64,000 nt of DNA, taken from assembly GCA_020440605.1 (NCBI GenBank), contig JAGRNT010000015.1, forward strand, positions 1 to 64,000, in the 5' to 3' direction. Source of the stretch: a bacterium. Its GTDB lineage: Bacteria > 4484-113 > JAFGCY01. The translations under genes and the position numbers were made by a program. The notes beneath the pieces are model-generated. The model was not told where the DNA came from. It worked only from the letters and a program-made list of their open reading frames with translations, and searched no databases. Positions 16,724 to 24,457 of this stretch are shown one piece after another (within the stretch, counting starts at the first letter, position 1; the number at the start of each line of letters is the position of its first letter).

Positions 16724-16794
16724 ACCAATGGTGCTTTTCTCATGGGGAAATGAGCAGGCGGGACTGGGTCAGCACGGCAAGGCGCTGGCGGTTT

Positions 16795-16932
16795 TCAATG
16801 ACTGCCGCCCAGATGCCAAGCCAGCAATACTCCGACCGCCGCCGCGATCAGCAGCAGCTCCAGCCAGATCCGCCAGCGAAGTTTCCCGGACCTACTTGCC
16901 GTACTCTCATTCCTGTCCGGCTCACCACTCAT
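16795..16932 (-). CDS. 45-residue single-pass membrane mini-protein
   Basis: ATG 16932 overlaps the stop of the upstream FG-GAP gene (ATGA) and has GGAG 8 nt before it. The product has a charged N-terminus (MSGEPDRNES), a basic stretch (KLRWRIW) and one hydrophobic helix (LELLLIAAAVGVLLAWHL) ending GGSH. Coupled start, SD and membrane-helix composition make it a likely real gene. Its role is unknown. It could be a small membrane partner of the surface proteins. Confidence 0.65.
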   Translation of the reverse strand: MSGEPDRNESTASRSGKLRWRIWLELLLIAAAVGVLLAWHLGGSH

Positions 16933-18296
16933 TCCGCTGCTCCGAACTCACCGCTGTAGATCGCATAGCCGATCTTGGCGAGCAGGCCAGGCTTCCCGCC
17001 ACCGGCCGCTGAGACCGTGGAAATGTGCTCGTCAAACTGCTCATGGTAGATCAACTTTCCGTCAGCATTCCAGGCCATCAATGTGTCATAGCGCTGTCCG
17101 CCATGCTTTTCCCGCATCCTGCCCACCAGCACCGTCCCCTGCTCAGTGCCCTCCAGTGCGAACAGCTGGCTTGGAATGGAGCCGAAACCCATCGAGGACC
17201 AGCTTGCCGGTACTTCCAGCATGGTTTCAGTACCTTTCGCAAGATTGGCAATACTGCCCTGCAGGATGATCTCCGCTGCTCCATCTCCGTTCAAATCCGC
17301 GCAGAAGTAAGGATATGCGGACTTTCGCTGCACTGCATTATGTTCAACCTTGACTGCAGGCTGTTGCCATCCAAGCAGGCAAAGGCTGTCCAGCAGTTCC
17401 GGCGGGCCACCCGGACCGATTTTACACAGCAGCTCATCTTGTCCGTCCCCGTCCATGTCCCCGATGGCGTGCAGCGAGTCCTCGTACATCGCCTTGCTCT
17501 GCCAGATGATTTCCCCATTGCGTCCCGCGGCCGCCAGCCCACCGCCCTCGGGACGGAACACCAGCTCGTCAAAGCCATCGCCATCCAGGTCTCCGGTATG
17601 CACGGATGCGATATACAGGCCGCCATCGATGCGGCAGACCACCTCACCCCGCAGGCTGACAACACGCAGCTGTGGATGGCCGGGAGGTGACGGATCAGTG
17701 TCCGGCGTGTAAACACCGCAGACCAGTTCCATCACTCCGTCATGGTCACAGTCCCAGGCGAGTTCCGGCCGCATCCCATTCCAGCCCGGCAGCTCCAGCT
17801 CCCGCTTGCTGCCATCATTGTCAAGGATGTAGCTGGACTTCGCGTTGCGTTCAAGCAGCTCCAGTTCAGGGTCGCTGTCAAAGTTGCCGGGCATGATGTC
17901 AATGCCCTCGTCATAGACCTCACGGCTGAAACGGTCAATCTCAGTCCAGCGGACTGCGTGAGCACCCCAGCGTCCGGCATCATGGAAATCCTCACCACGC
18001 TGCTCTTCCAGTATCAGGCTCAGCCGTTCTGTCAGTTCCGAGGCGGGCTTGCCTGCAAACATGTCCTGCAGTTCGCCCTGCGTGATGCCGTAGTCCTCCA
18101 ACATTCGCCTGTCGAGGCCCTGGTATGACTGCCAGATTTCCGCAATGACAGTCTCATCCAGCAGCGAAGATTCACTGGAGGAGTTTCCGGAGGCGACTCC
18201 ATGGTCTGCCTCGTTTACCACCTGTTCTTCATTACAGCCTGCTGAGAAGATCAGCAGCATCGCCAACAGCAGGATTCCCCACCCTGAATACTTCAT
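16929..18296 (-). CDS. FG-GAP/VCBS-type lipoprotein, array member 1
   Basis: The 455-residue product is first in the array. It has lipobox FSAGC near residue 21. The shared helical domain is IWQSYQGLDRRMLEDYGIT. The loops are FDSDPELELLE, DCDHDGVMELVC, DLDGDGFDELVF, DMDGDGQDELLC and DLNGDGAAEIIL. The closing blade is WNADGKLIYHEQFDEH. A strong Shine-Dalgarno (AGAGGTGA) precedes the ATG. A possible -10 (TAGAAT, minus strand, 18384-18389) lies about 90 nt upstream. The protein should be lipidated and exported. The ligand is unknown. Confidence 0.82.
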   Translation of the reverse strand: MKYSGWGILLLAMLLIFSAGCNEEQVVNEADHGVASGNSSSESSLLDETVIAEIWQSYQGLDRRMLEDYGITQGELQDMFAGKPASELTERLSLILEEQRGEDFHDAGRWGAHAVRWTEIDRFSREVYDEGIDIMPGNFDSDPELELLERNAKSSYILDNDGSKRELELPGWNGMRPELAWDCDHDGVMELVCGVYTPDTDPSPPGHPQLRVVSLRGEVVCRIDGGLYIASVHTGDLDGDGFDELVFRPEGGGLAAAGRNGEIIWQSKAMYEDSLHAIGDMDGDGQDELLCKIGPGGPPELLDSLCLLGWQQPAVKVEHNAVQRKSAYPYFCADLNGDGAAEIILQGSIANLAKGTETMLEVPASWSSMGFGSIPSQLFALEGTEQGTVLVGRMREKHGGQRYDTLMAWNADGKLIYHEQFDEHISTVSAAGGGKPGLLAKIGYAIYSGEFGAAE

Positions 18297-18724
18297 AGCT
18301 CACCTCTAAAAGCGGAAATCATGTTCTGTCCCAATCCATGACTCCGGCTGGATTCCGGCAGACCGGAAATCTGATTACGCTTGATTCTACAGTACCGACT
18401 ACTGTCCCCCTGTTTAAACCAAATCCCCGCGCGGCATAATATGTATGCCTGCGTTACAATACGCAGCCGTGGAAAGCGAGATGTTCACACTGAAGTACAC
18501 ATCTGGATTCCGAAACCCGCCGGTGCCGGCCGGCACCGCTTCGCGCGTCTGAGGTTCCGCGGACAACTCCGCATCTCCGCCAGACGCGCCCCCTGACCAA
18601 CACTGCCCTGAGTGCAGCTCCGGTCGGTGCTCCCCCGCCAGCCAGGCACCTTTCCCGCCGATACATATAAGGTACAATCCTGCTTTCGCGGGATCCAGAC
18701 TGATATTGAGGAAATCCGACTGAG
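18297..18724. other. divergent intergenic region with structured DNA, no gene seen
   Basis: This 428-nt gap separates the FG-GAP operon from asnS. It contains an 18-bp perfect palindrome at 18521-18538 and a 9-bp inverted repeat at 18543-18551/18581-18589 around a 29-nt loop. Alternative -10-like hexamers for rightward transcription are at 18435-18440 (CATAAT), 18455-18460 (TACAAT) and 18673-18678 (TACAAT). If transcription starts at the first two, the palindromes would be in the asnS leader. I do not see a T-box core. Confidence 0.5.
18673..18678 (+). promoter_or_regulatory. candidate -10 element for asnS
   Basis: TACAAT is preceded by GG and lies 46 nt before the ATG at 18725. No consensus -35 is seen. 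Confidence 0.35.
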
Positions 18725-20392
18725 ATGAGTGAGACACAGAGCATGAGCGAAACAGCACCCCACGTACGTATCCGCGCCATCGGCCCCGAGCACCTCGCGC
18801 AGCGCGTGCAGGTCCGCGGCTGGCTGCGCAACAAGCCCGGCGGCAAGGGCCGGTATTTCCTCTGGCTGCGCGACGGCTCCGGGGAGATCCAGGCCATCGT
18901 CGAGGAAGCGAAGGTCAGCCCCGAGCAGTGGCAGCTGGTGGATGAAATCGGCATCGAAAGCAGCATCGTCGTCGACGGCATCGTGCGTGCGCATCCGAAG
19001 AACGAGGACGAGTACGAGCTGGAGTTCCAGCGCATCCGCGTGATCCAGTCCGTCAGCGATTACCCGATCGGCAAGAAGGAACACGGCACGGAGTTCCTGA
19101 TGAAGAACCGCCATCTCTGGCTGCGCGGCAAGCGCCAGAGCGCGATCCTGCGCATCCGCTCGGAGATCCACAAGGCCTGGGCGGACTTCTTCCATGATCG
19201 CGGCTTCTTCCGTGTTGACACTCCGATCTTCACCCCCAACGCCTGTGAGGGCACGACCACCCTGTTCGAAGTGGAGTACCACGGCGATACGGTCTACCTC
19301 TCGCAGTCCGGCCAGCTCTACAACGAGGCGGACATCGGCGCGCTCGGGCAGGTCTACTGCTTCGGCCCGACCTTCCGCGCGGAGAAGAGCAAGACCCGGC
19401 GCCACCTGCTGGAATTCTGGATGCTGGAGATGGAAGCGGCCTACTACGACATGCATGACAACATCCGCTTCCAGGAGGAGATGATCGCCTTCACGGTCGG
19501 ACGCATCCTCGAACGCTGCATGCCGGACCTGCATGACATCTGGTCGGCGGTGCGCTCGGATGACAAGCGCAGCTTCGAGGACTGGGTCGCACGCCTGCGC
19601 CCGTCTCTGGCAACGCCCTACCCGCGCATGCGCTACGGCGAGACCATCGAGCTGATCAACGGTGAACGTGAACGTTACCTGCAGGAATACCAGGAGCAGT
19701 TCCCCAAGGCCACCATCGCCTTCGAGGACGGCTCACTGCGAGCCATGAAGAAGCTGACGTGGGATGAGCTGCGTGAGGCCTGGCTGGCCTGCACTATCAA
19801 GGAGTTCCAGGCCAGTGGCAAGGCGGCAGCCGCCAGTGACGACGATGATGATGACAGCGGAGCCGAGAAGTCTGCTGCACTCCCGGCTGCCAGACCCTTC
19901 CGCTGGGGTGAGGACTACGGCGCTCCGGACGAGACCCTGATCGGGGCGCAGTTCGACCGCCCGGTGTTCGTCTCGAACTTCCCGATCGAGATCAAGGGTT
20001 TCTACTTCAAGGATGAACTTGACGACAGCGGTGAGCGTGTGATCGATCCGGTGTTCGCGGCCCTGCCTGAGGGCCTGAAGGAGGAGGGCATGAGCGGTTA
20101 CACCGTGATGGGCTCCGACCTGATCGGCAGCGAGGGCGCAGGCGAGATGATCGGCGGCAGCCAGCGAGAGGATGACACCGAGCGCCTGTTCGAGAAGGTG
20201 CGCCACCATCAGCTGCCTGAGGACGAATTCCAGTGGTACCTGGACTGCCGGCGCTTTGGCAACGTGCCGCATTCGGGGTTCGGCATCGGCCTGGAACGCT
20301 TCACGGCCTGGGTCTGCGGCGGCACGGACACGCCGGTGCACATCCGTGAGGTGATCACCTTCCCGCGCATGCTGCACCAGTACCGGCCCTAA
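18725..20392 (+). CDS. asnS: asparaginyl-tRNA synthetase with a large insertion
   Basis: The 555-residue class IIb aminoacyl-tRNA synthetase charges tRNA-Asn in the cytoplasm. It has an OB-fold anticodon domain (about 12-110, VQVRGWLRNKPG...RYFLWLRDGSG), motif 2 (FRAEKSKTRRHLLEFWMLEME) and motif 3 (SGFGIGLERFTAWVCGG). It is clearly longer than usual. An insertion of about 80 residues (about 312-391) lies between the ETIELI segment and FRWGEDYGAPDE, and includes a run of six Asp. AspRS is the alternative call. The YLDCRRFGNVPHSGF segment favours AsnRS. A palindrome array begins right at the TAA stop. Confidence 0.88.
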   Translation: MSETQSMSETAPHVRIRAIGPEHLAQRVQVRGWLRNKPGGKGRYFLWLRDGSGEIQAIVEEAKVSPEQWQLVDEIGIESSIVVDGIVRAHPKNEDEYELEFQRIRVIQSVSDYPIGKKEHGTEFLMKNRHLWLRGKRQSAILRIRSEIHKAWADFFHDRGFFRVDTPIFTPNACEGTTTLFEVEYHGDTVYLSQSGQLYNEADIGALGQVYCFGPTFRAEKSKTRRHLLEFWMLEMEAAYYDMHDNIRFQEEMIAFTVGRILERCMPDLHDIWSAVRSDDKRSFEDWVARLRPSLATPYPRMRYGETIELINGERERYLQEYQEQFPKATIAFEDGSLRAMKKLTWDELREAWLACTIKEFQASGKAAAASDDDDDDSGAEKSAALPAARPFRWGEDYGAPDETLIGAQFDRPVFVSNFPIEIKGFYFKDELDDSGERVIDPVFAALPEGLKEEGMSGYTVMGSDLIGSEGAGEMIGGSQREDDTERLFEKVRHHQLPEDEFQWYLDCRRFGNVPHSGFGIGLERFTAWVCGGTDTPVHIREVITFPRMLHQYRP

Positions 20393-20395
20393 CGG

Positions 20396-20456
20396 AGGCC
20401 CGGCACAAGCCGGGCGTGGGGTTGCGGTGCAAACCGCACAAAGGAGCTCGAGCGCA
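20396..20456 (+). repeat. GGAG-palindrome array downstream of asnS
   Basis: Three palindromes follow the stop (TAACGGAGG): GCCCGGC-ACAA-GCCGGGC, TGCGGT-GCAA-ACCGCA and, after GGAG, CGAGC-GCAA-GCTCG. They share a GCAA or ACAA loop but not stem sequence. The orientation is that of asnS. Confidence 0.75.
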
Positions 20457-20497
20457 AGCTCGGCGTGGATGTCCATTGAAAACCGTCAACTGAAAGT

Positions 20498-20535
20498 AGC
20501 AATGAGCCCGGCATTATCTCGCCGGGTTCATTGCT
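20498..20535. terminator. long hairpin, likely bidirectional terminator
   Basis: Arms 20498-20512 (AGCAATGAGCCCGGC) and 20521-20535 pair over 15 positions with one mismatch around an 8-nt loop. It sits between the convergent asnS and a small lipoprotein gene. The T tract is short, so intrinsic termination is likely but not certain. Confidence 0.6.
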
Positions 20536-20627
20536 TCCTGCATTTGTATGGAAGGGCAAGATAGATCCCGCAATACATGAGCGAAATCACGTACCTACTG
20601 AATCCTTGAACTTCCTCCGATACTGGT

Positions 20628-21119
20628 CTAGCGCTTGTTGAATTTTGTGACAGTCATTGAGAACCGCGGCAGGTCAGGCAACTGCCCTTTGCCGGCTGGT
20701 TCTAGCATCAATTCGATCGTGCTAATGGAGACGAGGTAGCCGGTCTGTTCATTTATGTAAGTACGGCATGACTCCAGAATTCTTCTGTCGGTCTCGCTCA
20801 TTTCAGGAGAATTCATGTCAATGGTAGAGAAGGTAGTATCCGTGTATCCGAGTGAACCAAGTGTCCTGTCAAAGTGCGCCACTACTTCAGCCCAATTGGA
20901 TGGATTTTCAAAACCGACGAACAATGTGTTCATTGACACACTATCACTTTTGGGATCACTTATTGGCGTAAGCTCCTCACTCTGTTGGGATACTGTCGAT
21001 CCCGGCGGCAGGCTCAGGCCCCGGACCCAGTAGGAGTCTTCCTGTGGCAACTTCCGGCAGGCGAGTACCAGTACCGTCATTGCTGCCAGCAGCAGCAGAT
21101 TCCTCAGCACCAAATTCAT
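20628..21119 (-). CDS. small lipoprotein, GLxLPPGS family member
   Basis: A 163-residue lipoprotein with lipobox VLAC near residue 21. After the signal it reads WVRGLSLPPGSTVSQQSEELT and later NWAEVVAHFDRTLGSLGYTDTTFS. Both blocks recur in the proteins encoded at 22437-22922 and, more distantly, 22949-23569. I recognise no described family. Good Shine-Dalgarno (GGGGAGGATGAT before ATG). It is AT-richer than its neighbours. It probably sits in a membrane leaflet facing the periplasm. Confidence 0.7.
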   Translation of the reverse strand: MNLVLRNLLLLAAMTVLVLACRKLPQEDSYWVRGLSLPPGSTVSQQSEELTPISDPKSDSVSMNTLFVGFENPSNWAEVVAHFDRTLGSLGYTDTTFSTIDMNSPEMSETDRRILESCRTYINEQTGYLVSISTIELMLEPAGKGQLPDLPRFSMTVTKFNKR

Positions 21120-21289
21120 ATCATCCTCCCCGTAACACTCCGGGCCCGGCAGTTATCCGTCGTGGATAACCCAGCAGGCTAGCACCTTCTGCTATTGCAT
21201 TCCGGCCTTGGCTCCGAGCGGCGCAGGGCTACATCATAACTGCTCCGGCGACGAAGCGAGGGGGTTTGCGATCAATGTGCCTGCTCAAT

Positions 21290-22261
21290 CTAGTCATAAT
21301 GCTCCTGGGACTGGCGACGACGTACAAGCACTATCAGGAAGACCAGCAGCAGTCCTGCAATCCCGAACATCAGGTTGCGCGTACGGACAGTTCTATCCGC
21401 CCCGCTGGCAAATGCCATGCGCTCTGCCAGCTCGTCCTCACTGACACCGTAGTCAATCGCCCGCTGGTAGGCCACCAGAGCGGACTTGGGCGAACTGCTC
21501 TGCAGCTCCACATCTCCGAGATCCACCAGCAGCTGCGCCACCATCGGGTCCGCGCTGCGGATGAAGCCGAGGCGCTCCTTGAGCTGGTACTGCAGGGCCA
21601 TGCGCATCAGTCCAATCGATACATTGTCACCGCGGTTGTTCCTGCTTGATGCACTGAACGCCTGCAGCCGGCCATCCTGGAATGCGGATTCCATGCCCGT
21701 GACCCTGTTGTGCTTAAGCCAGTCCGGATTCGTTGCCAGTGCCAGCTTGGCCTCGAGGATCCGTGAATGCAGCCATTCCGTGCCGCTGTGGGAATCCGGA
21801 TTGCGCTTCAGTCCCTCATTGATCCATTTCAGTGCATTCACGTTGTCACCGGTCAGTTCGTAGGCCGTACCCAGATTGGCAGCGACCTTATACTCTCCAG
21901 GCCGGCGTTCCTCCATCTCGATCCAGACATCACGGGCCTTCTCGACGGCACCACTGTAGACCAGTGCCACTGCGTAGCTGTTGCGGGCATCCCAGGCAGC
22001 CTGGTCATTACTGTCGGCGGCCCAGGCCTGCTGGCTGGCAGTGTCCTGTTCGTAGTCCAGCACCGCCCTTTGCCATTTCTTAACATTGAATACGCTTGGA
22101 TGCAGCAAGCGCTCCAACGAGCTGGCCTGCTGGTTTTCGAAATTGATGTGGTCCTCCTCAGCATCATTGAGGCAGGCCGCCGCCGGGACCGCCATCAGCA
22201 TTGCCAGGCTCAGTCCCAGGCCGAATCCGGCCTGCAGCAGAAATCTCATCACTCCAGACAT
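21290..22261 (-). CDS. exported TPR-like protein with C-terminal anchor
   Basis: A 323-residue protein starts at ATG 22261, fixed by the strong GGGAGG site upstream. A start 45 nt earlier has none. A signal sequence (about 5-28) is followed by helical repeats of TPR character (YAVALVYSGAVEKARDVWIEMEERRPGEYKVAANLGTAYELTGDNVNALKWINEGLKRNPDSH). A C-terminal hydrophobic helix (MFGIAGLLLVFLIVLV) and a basic tail RRRQSQ follow. This topology puts the repeats in the periplasm with the tail in the cytoplasm. It may scaffold the flanking small exported proteins (inference). Confidence 0.7.
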   Translation of the reverse strand: MSGVMRFLLQAGFGLGLSLAMLMAVPAAACLNDAEEDHINFENQQASSLERLLHPSVFNVKKWQRAVLDYEQDTASQQAWAADSNDQAAWDARNSYAVALVYSGAVEKARDVWIEMEERRPGEYKVAANLGTAYELTGDNVNALKWINEGLKRNPDSHSGTEWLHSRILEAKLALATNPDWLKHNRVTGMESAFQDGRLQAFSASSRNNRGDNVSIGLMRMALQYQLKERLGFIRSADPMVAQLLVDLGDVELQSSSPKSALVAYQRAIDYGVSEDELAERMAFASGADRTVRTRNLMFGIAGLLLVFLIVLVRRRQSQEHYD

Positions 22262-22436
22262 GTCCACCTCCCGAATTCCATGAATAAACAGACTCAATCC
22301 ATCCATCCCGCTTCAACTGCGCACGCTGTTTCCTACTGGACTCGCGGGGATGTGGTTATGTTGCAGTGAATCTGCGGTAAGCCATTTAGCATCCGGGTAG
22401 GATTCCATCCAGTATGGTGTGAGGTGTTGCCAACTG

Positions 22437-22922
22437 CTATTTCATCTCAATCAGCATCATCGCGAATTCGCCATGGCTGAGCAGTTTCTCCCGCAGCTCC
22501 TGCGACATCCCCGGGGCAGACATGTCCATGCTGCTGATGCTGACAACGAGCCCGCTGCCTTCCTTTTCATACAGCCGGCCCGCGGACATCAGACGTTCCT
22601 CATCCTCACTCGTGAAGCTGCCCTTGTAGGCGCTGAACTGGGTCTCCCTGTAGCCGAGCCCCGCGAGCTGACTGTCGAAATGCGCCACTACGCTTTCCCA
22701 GCCATCCGGGTTGTTGAAGCGCACGGTCAGCGTGCTGATCCGCGAATCGGGGCTGCCCTGCACACCGGGTATCTCTGTCAGTTCGCGGGTCTCATCCACG
22801 ACACTCGATCCCGCTGGCAGGCTCAGTCCCCGCAGGCCATACTGCCCCCTGCCACAACCCGCAAGAAGCAGGAGCGTTGCCAGCAGCAGGGTCATTGTCA
22901 GTGATATGTGAAGATTCCGCAT
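22437..22922 (-). CDS. small lipoprotein, GLxLPPGS family member
   Basis: A 161-residue lipoprotein starts at ATG 22922 (SD GGAAGAG). A TTG 9 nt upstream is less likely. The lipobox is LLAGC. It shares YGLRGLSLPAGSSVVDETRELTE and DGWESVVAHFDSQLAGLGYRETQFSAY with the gene at 20628-21119, then ends in a strand-rich half (GLVVSISSMDM). The two are clear paralogs separated by the TPR-like gene. Function unknown. Confidence 0.72.
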   Translation of the reverse strand: MRNLHISLTMTLLLATLLLLAGCGRGQYGLRGLSLPAGSSVVDETRELTEIPGVQGSPDSRISTLTVRFNNPDGWESVVAHFDSQLAGLGYRETQFSAYKGSFTSEDEERLMSAGRLYEKEGSGLVVSISSMDMSAPGMSQELREKLLSHGEFAMMLIEMK

Positions 22923-22948
22923 CTCTTCCAATGCAGCATACCGCAGCT

Positions 22949-23569
22949 TCAGGTCCGTAGTGCGCCAGCCGGCTCAGCAATCGCGTCAGTCTCCACAACT
23001 TCAGGGGGAACTGCAGCTTCGTTCATCCAGATGACCACGACTGCGTATCGTCCAAACTGCGGATCCGGCAATTTGTATTCATCCGCCATTGCCTGCATCA
23101 TCTTCAGTGCATCTGTGTTGTCCATCACCACAAGGTAGATGTCCTGTTCCGGATCGCAGTACTCCAGCATGCCGCCCGCGATGGCCTGTGTCTGCTGCTT
23201 CACGAACTCAGCCTTTTCCAGTGCTAGTTCGCGGTCGTAGCCCTTTTTGTCCATAAGGCGGCGGACGATGCGCTCAGTCCTTGCGTCAAGCCAGCCCTGT
23301 TCCTGCTGGAAATGTGCATAATGACTTTCCACCGCCTGCCAGCCGCTGTCAAGATTGAAGTCCAGCATCTGCATACTGAGCGGCTCGCGGTCTTCGTCCA
23401 GGAATTCGATCATCCCTACATACTCTTCAGCCAGCAGTTCCTGCAGTTCGCTGTTGACAACGACCGCATCGGGAGGTAGTGTCAGTCCCTCGAGCCAGAG
23501 TTCGTCCTGTTCTGCGAAAGCGAGCAGCGGAAACATGGAGATCAGCATCACAATCAGCAATGTGCGCAT
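22949..23569 (-). CDS. secreted protein, distant GLxLPPGS family member
   Basis: A 206-residue protein with a cleavable signal (AFAEQ near 18-20) and no lipobox. It begins ELWLEGLTLPPDAVVVNSELQELL and has SGWQAVESHYAHFQQEQGW, matching the two blocks of the lipoproteins downstream. It also carries an extra helical insert (RRLMDKKGYDRELALEKAEFVKQQ). It ends 26 nt before the next gene, so the family members are probably co-transcribed. TACAAT lies 6 nt before the ATG, so the operon's first gene is probably leaderless. Confidence 0.7.
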   Translation of the reverse strand: MRTLLIVMLISMFPLLAFAEQDELWLEGLTLPPDAVVVNSELQELLAEEYVGMIEFLDEDREPLSMQMLDFNLDSGWQAVESHYAHFQQEQGWLDARTERIVRRLMDKKGYDRELALEKAEFVKQQTQAIAGGMLEYCDPEQDIYLVVMDNTDALKMMQAMADEYKLPDPQFGRYAVVVIWMNEAAVPPEVVETDAIAEPAGALRT

Positions 23570-23575
23570 GCCTTG

Positions 23576-23581
23576 ATTGTA
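23576..23581 (-). promoter_or_regulatory. -10 element, leaderless start
   Basis: The minus strand reads TACAAT, 6 nt (CAAGGC) and the ATG at 23569. Confidence 0.45.
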
Positions 23582-23650
23582 ACTTCAGCGGATGGCGTAT
23601 CTGAGCGGGATACGAAATGCGGCGCTTACCGGATTGAACTGATTCAGATT

Positions 23651-23721
23651 GTGCGGCAATCACGCCTTGGCGTGATCGCACCTCCTGCTTCTCATTCTGC
23701 CTTCTGCCCACTGACCACTCA
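23651..23721 (-). repeat. stop-codon heptad array and GGAG palindrome
   Basis: From the stop codon at 23721-23719 (minus strand), heptads AGTGGTC AGTGGGC AGAAGGC AGAATGA begin on the A of TGA. After AGCAGGAGG comes a palindrome with arms ATCACGCC / GGCGTGAT. The orientation follows the upstream gene. Confidence 0.65.
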
Positions 23722-24420
23722 TTTCGGCCAGTTCAGTACAACCTGCCGTCCCGTGCTGGCATCCCAGTAGTGCAACACAGCCGCCTCGCGCTGCTCCGCC
23801 GACCAGTCCCGGCGCAGTCTGCCATGCTGGTCCAGCGGCTCCCCGCCCGCGAGCATGATCACCACGCCGTCCTGCTCGCCGTCGCCATCGATGTCATGAC
23901 CGCCGTCAGCACTGCTGTCATAGCCGATCAGCACATAGGCGCAGACATTGCCAAGTTCGTTGTACTGCGTGATGTAGCTGAAATTGCCCACCGCCTCCGC
24001 AGTCCAGCCGAAAGGCACGCAGCGTGCATTGTTGCTGTTGCCATCGCCCTTGCCAAAGGGATTCGGGTAGAAGTCCGGCTCTCCATAGGCCCGATGCGCG
24101 GGATGTTCACTGCAGCAGGGCTGCTGCATCAGCTGGCTGAGGGCCGGCGGGTAGTTGTTGCCCCAGCTCCTGTCCCCAGCCTCATCAGTCAGGTCGTGAT
24201 CCACAGCCCAGCGCTCCAGCCAGAGCTGGATGCTGTGCAGCTCCGACTTGAGCTGCGTGCGGGCCTGCTCATCCCGCTGCTCTGCGTCCCATTCATCGCC
24301 GGCCACACCTTCCCAGTAGGCACTACGCAAGTCCGCCCTTGCATCGTCAGCAGTGGCTGGTCCCGCCGGTGTTGCCAGCAGCAACATGCTTCCCAGTACC
24401 ATCATCGCCACTTTGATCAT
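23719..24420 (-). CDS. secreted protein, pilin-like NPF/PFGW family member A
   Basis: A 233-residue protein starts at ATG 24420 (SD AAGGGG). A longer frame would overlap the upstream gene. It has a signal ending near PATADD, a long helix (DEQARTQLKSELHSIQLWLERWAVDH), then NNYPPALSQLM, FYPNPFGKGD, CVPFGWTAEAVGNFSYITQ and a calcium-type loop DIDGDGEQDG. The YP...L...NPF...Y pattern recalls the C-terminal domain of type II secretion pseudopilins (GspG), but no prepilin peptidase site is present. It is a paralog of the upstream gene. Function unknown. Confidence 0.7.
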   Translation of the reverse strand: MIKVAMMVLGSMLLLATPAGPATADDARADLRSAYWEGVAGDEWDAEQRDEQARTQLKSELHSIQLWLERWAVDHDLTDEAGDRSWGNNYPPALSQLMQQPCCSEHPAHRAYGEPDFYPNPFGKGDGNSNNARCVPFGWTAEAVGNFSYITQYNELGNVCAYVLIGYDSSADGGHDIDGDGEQDGVVIMLAGGEPLDQHGRLRRDWSAEQREAAVLHYWDASTGRQVVLNWPK

Positions 24421-24457
24421 TCCGCATCCCCTTTCACTATCCTGCTTAAGACTCCGC

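Noticed and set aside
18441..18724. T-box leader for asnS
   Set aside because: The palindromes at 18521-18538 and 18543-18589 are striking, but the conserved T-box core (GGGTGGNACCGCG type) and specifier loop are not present.
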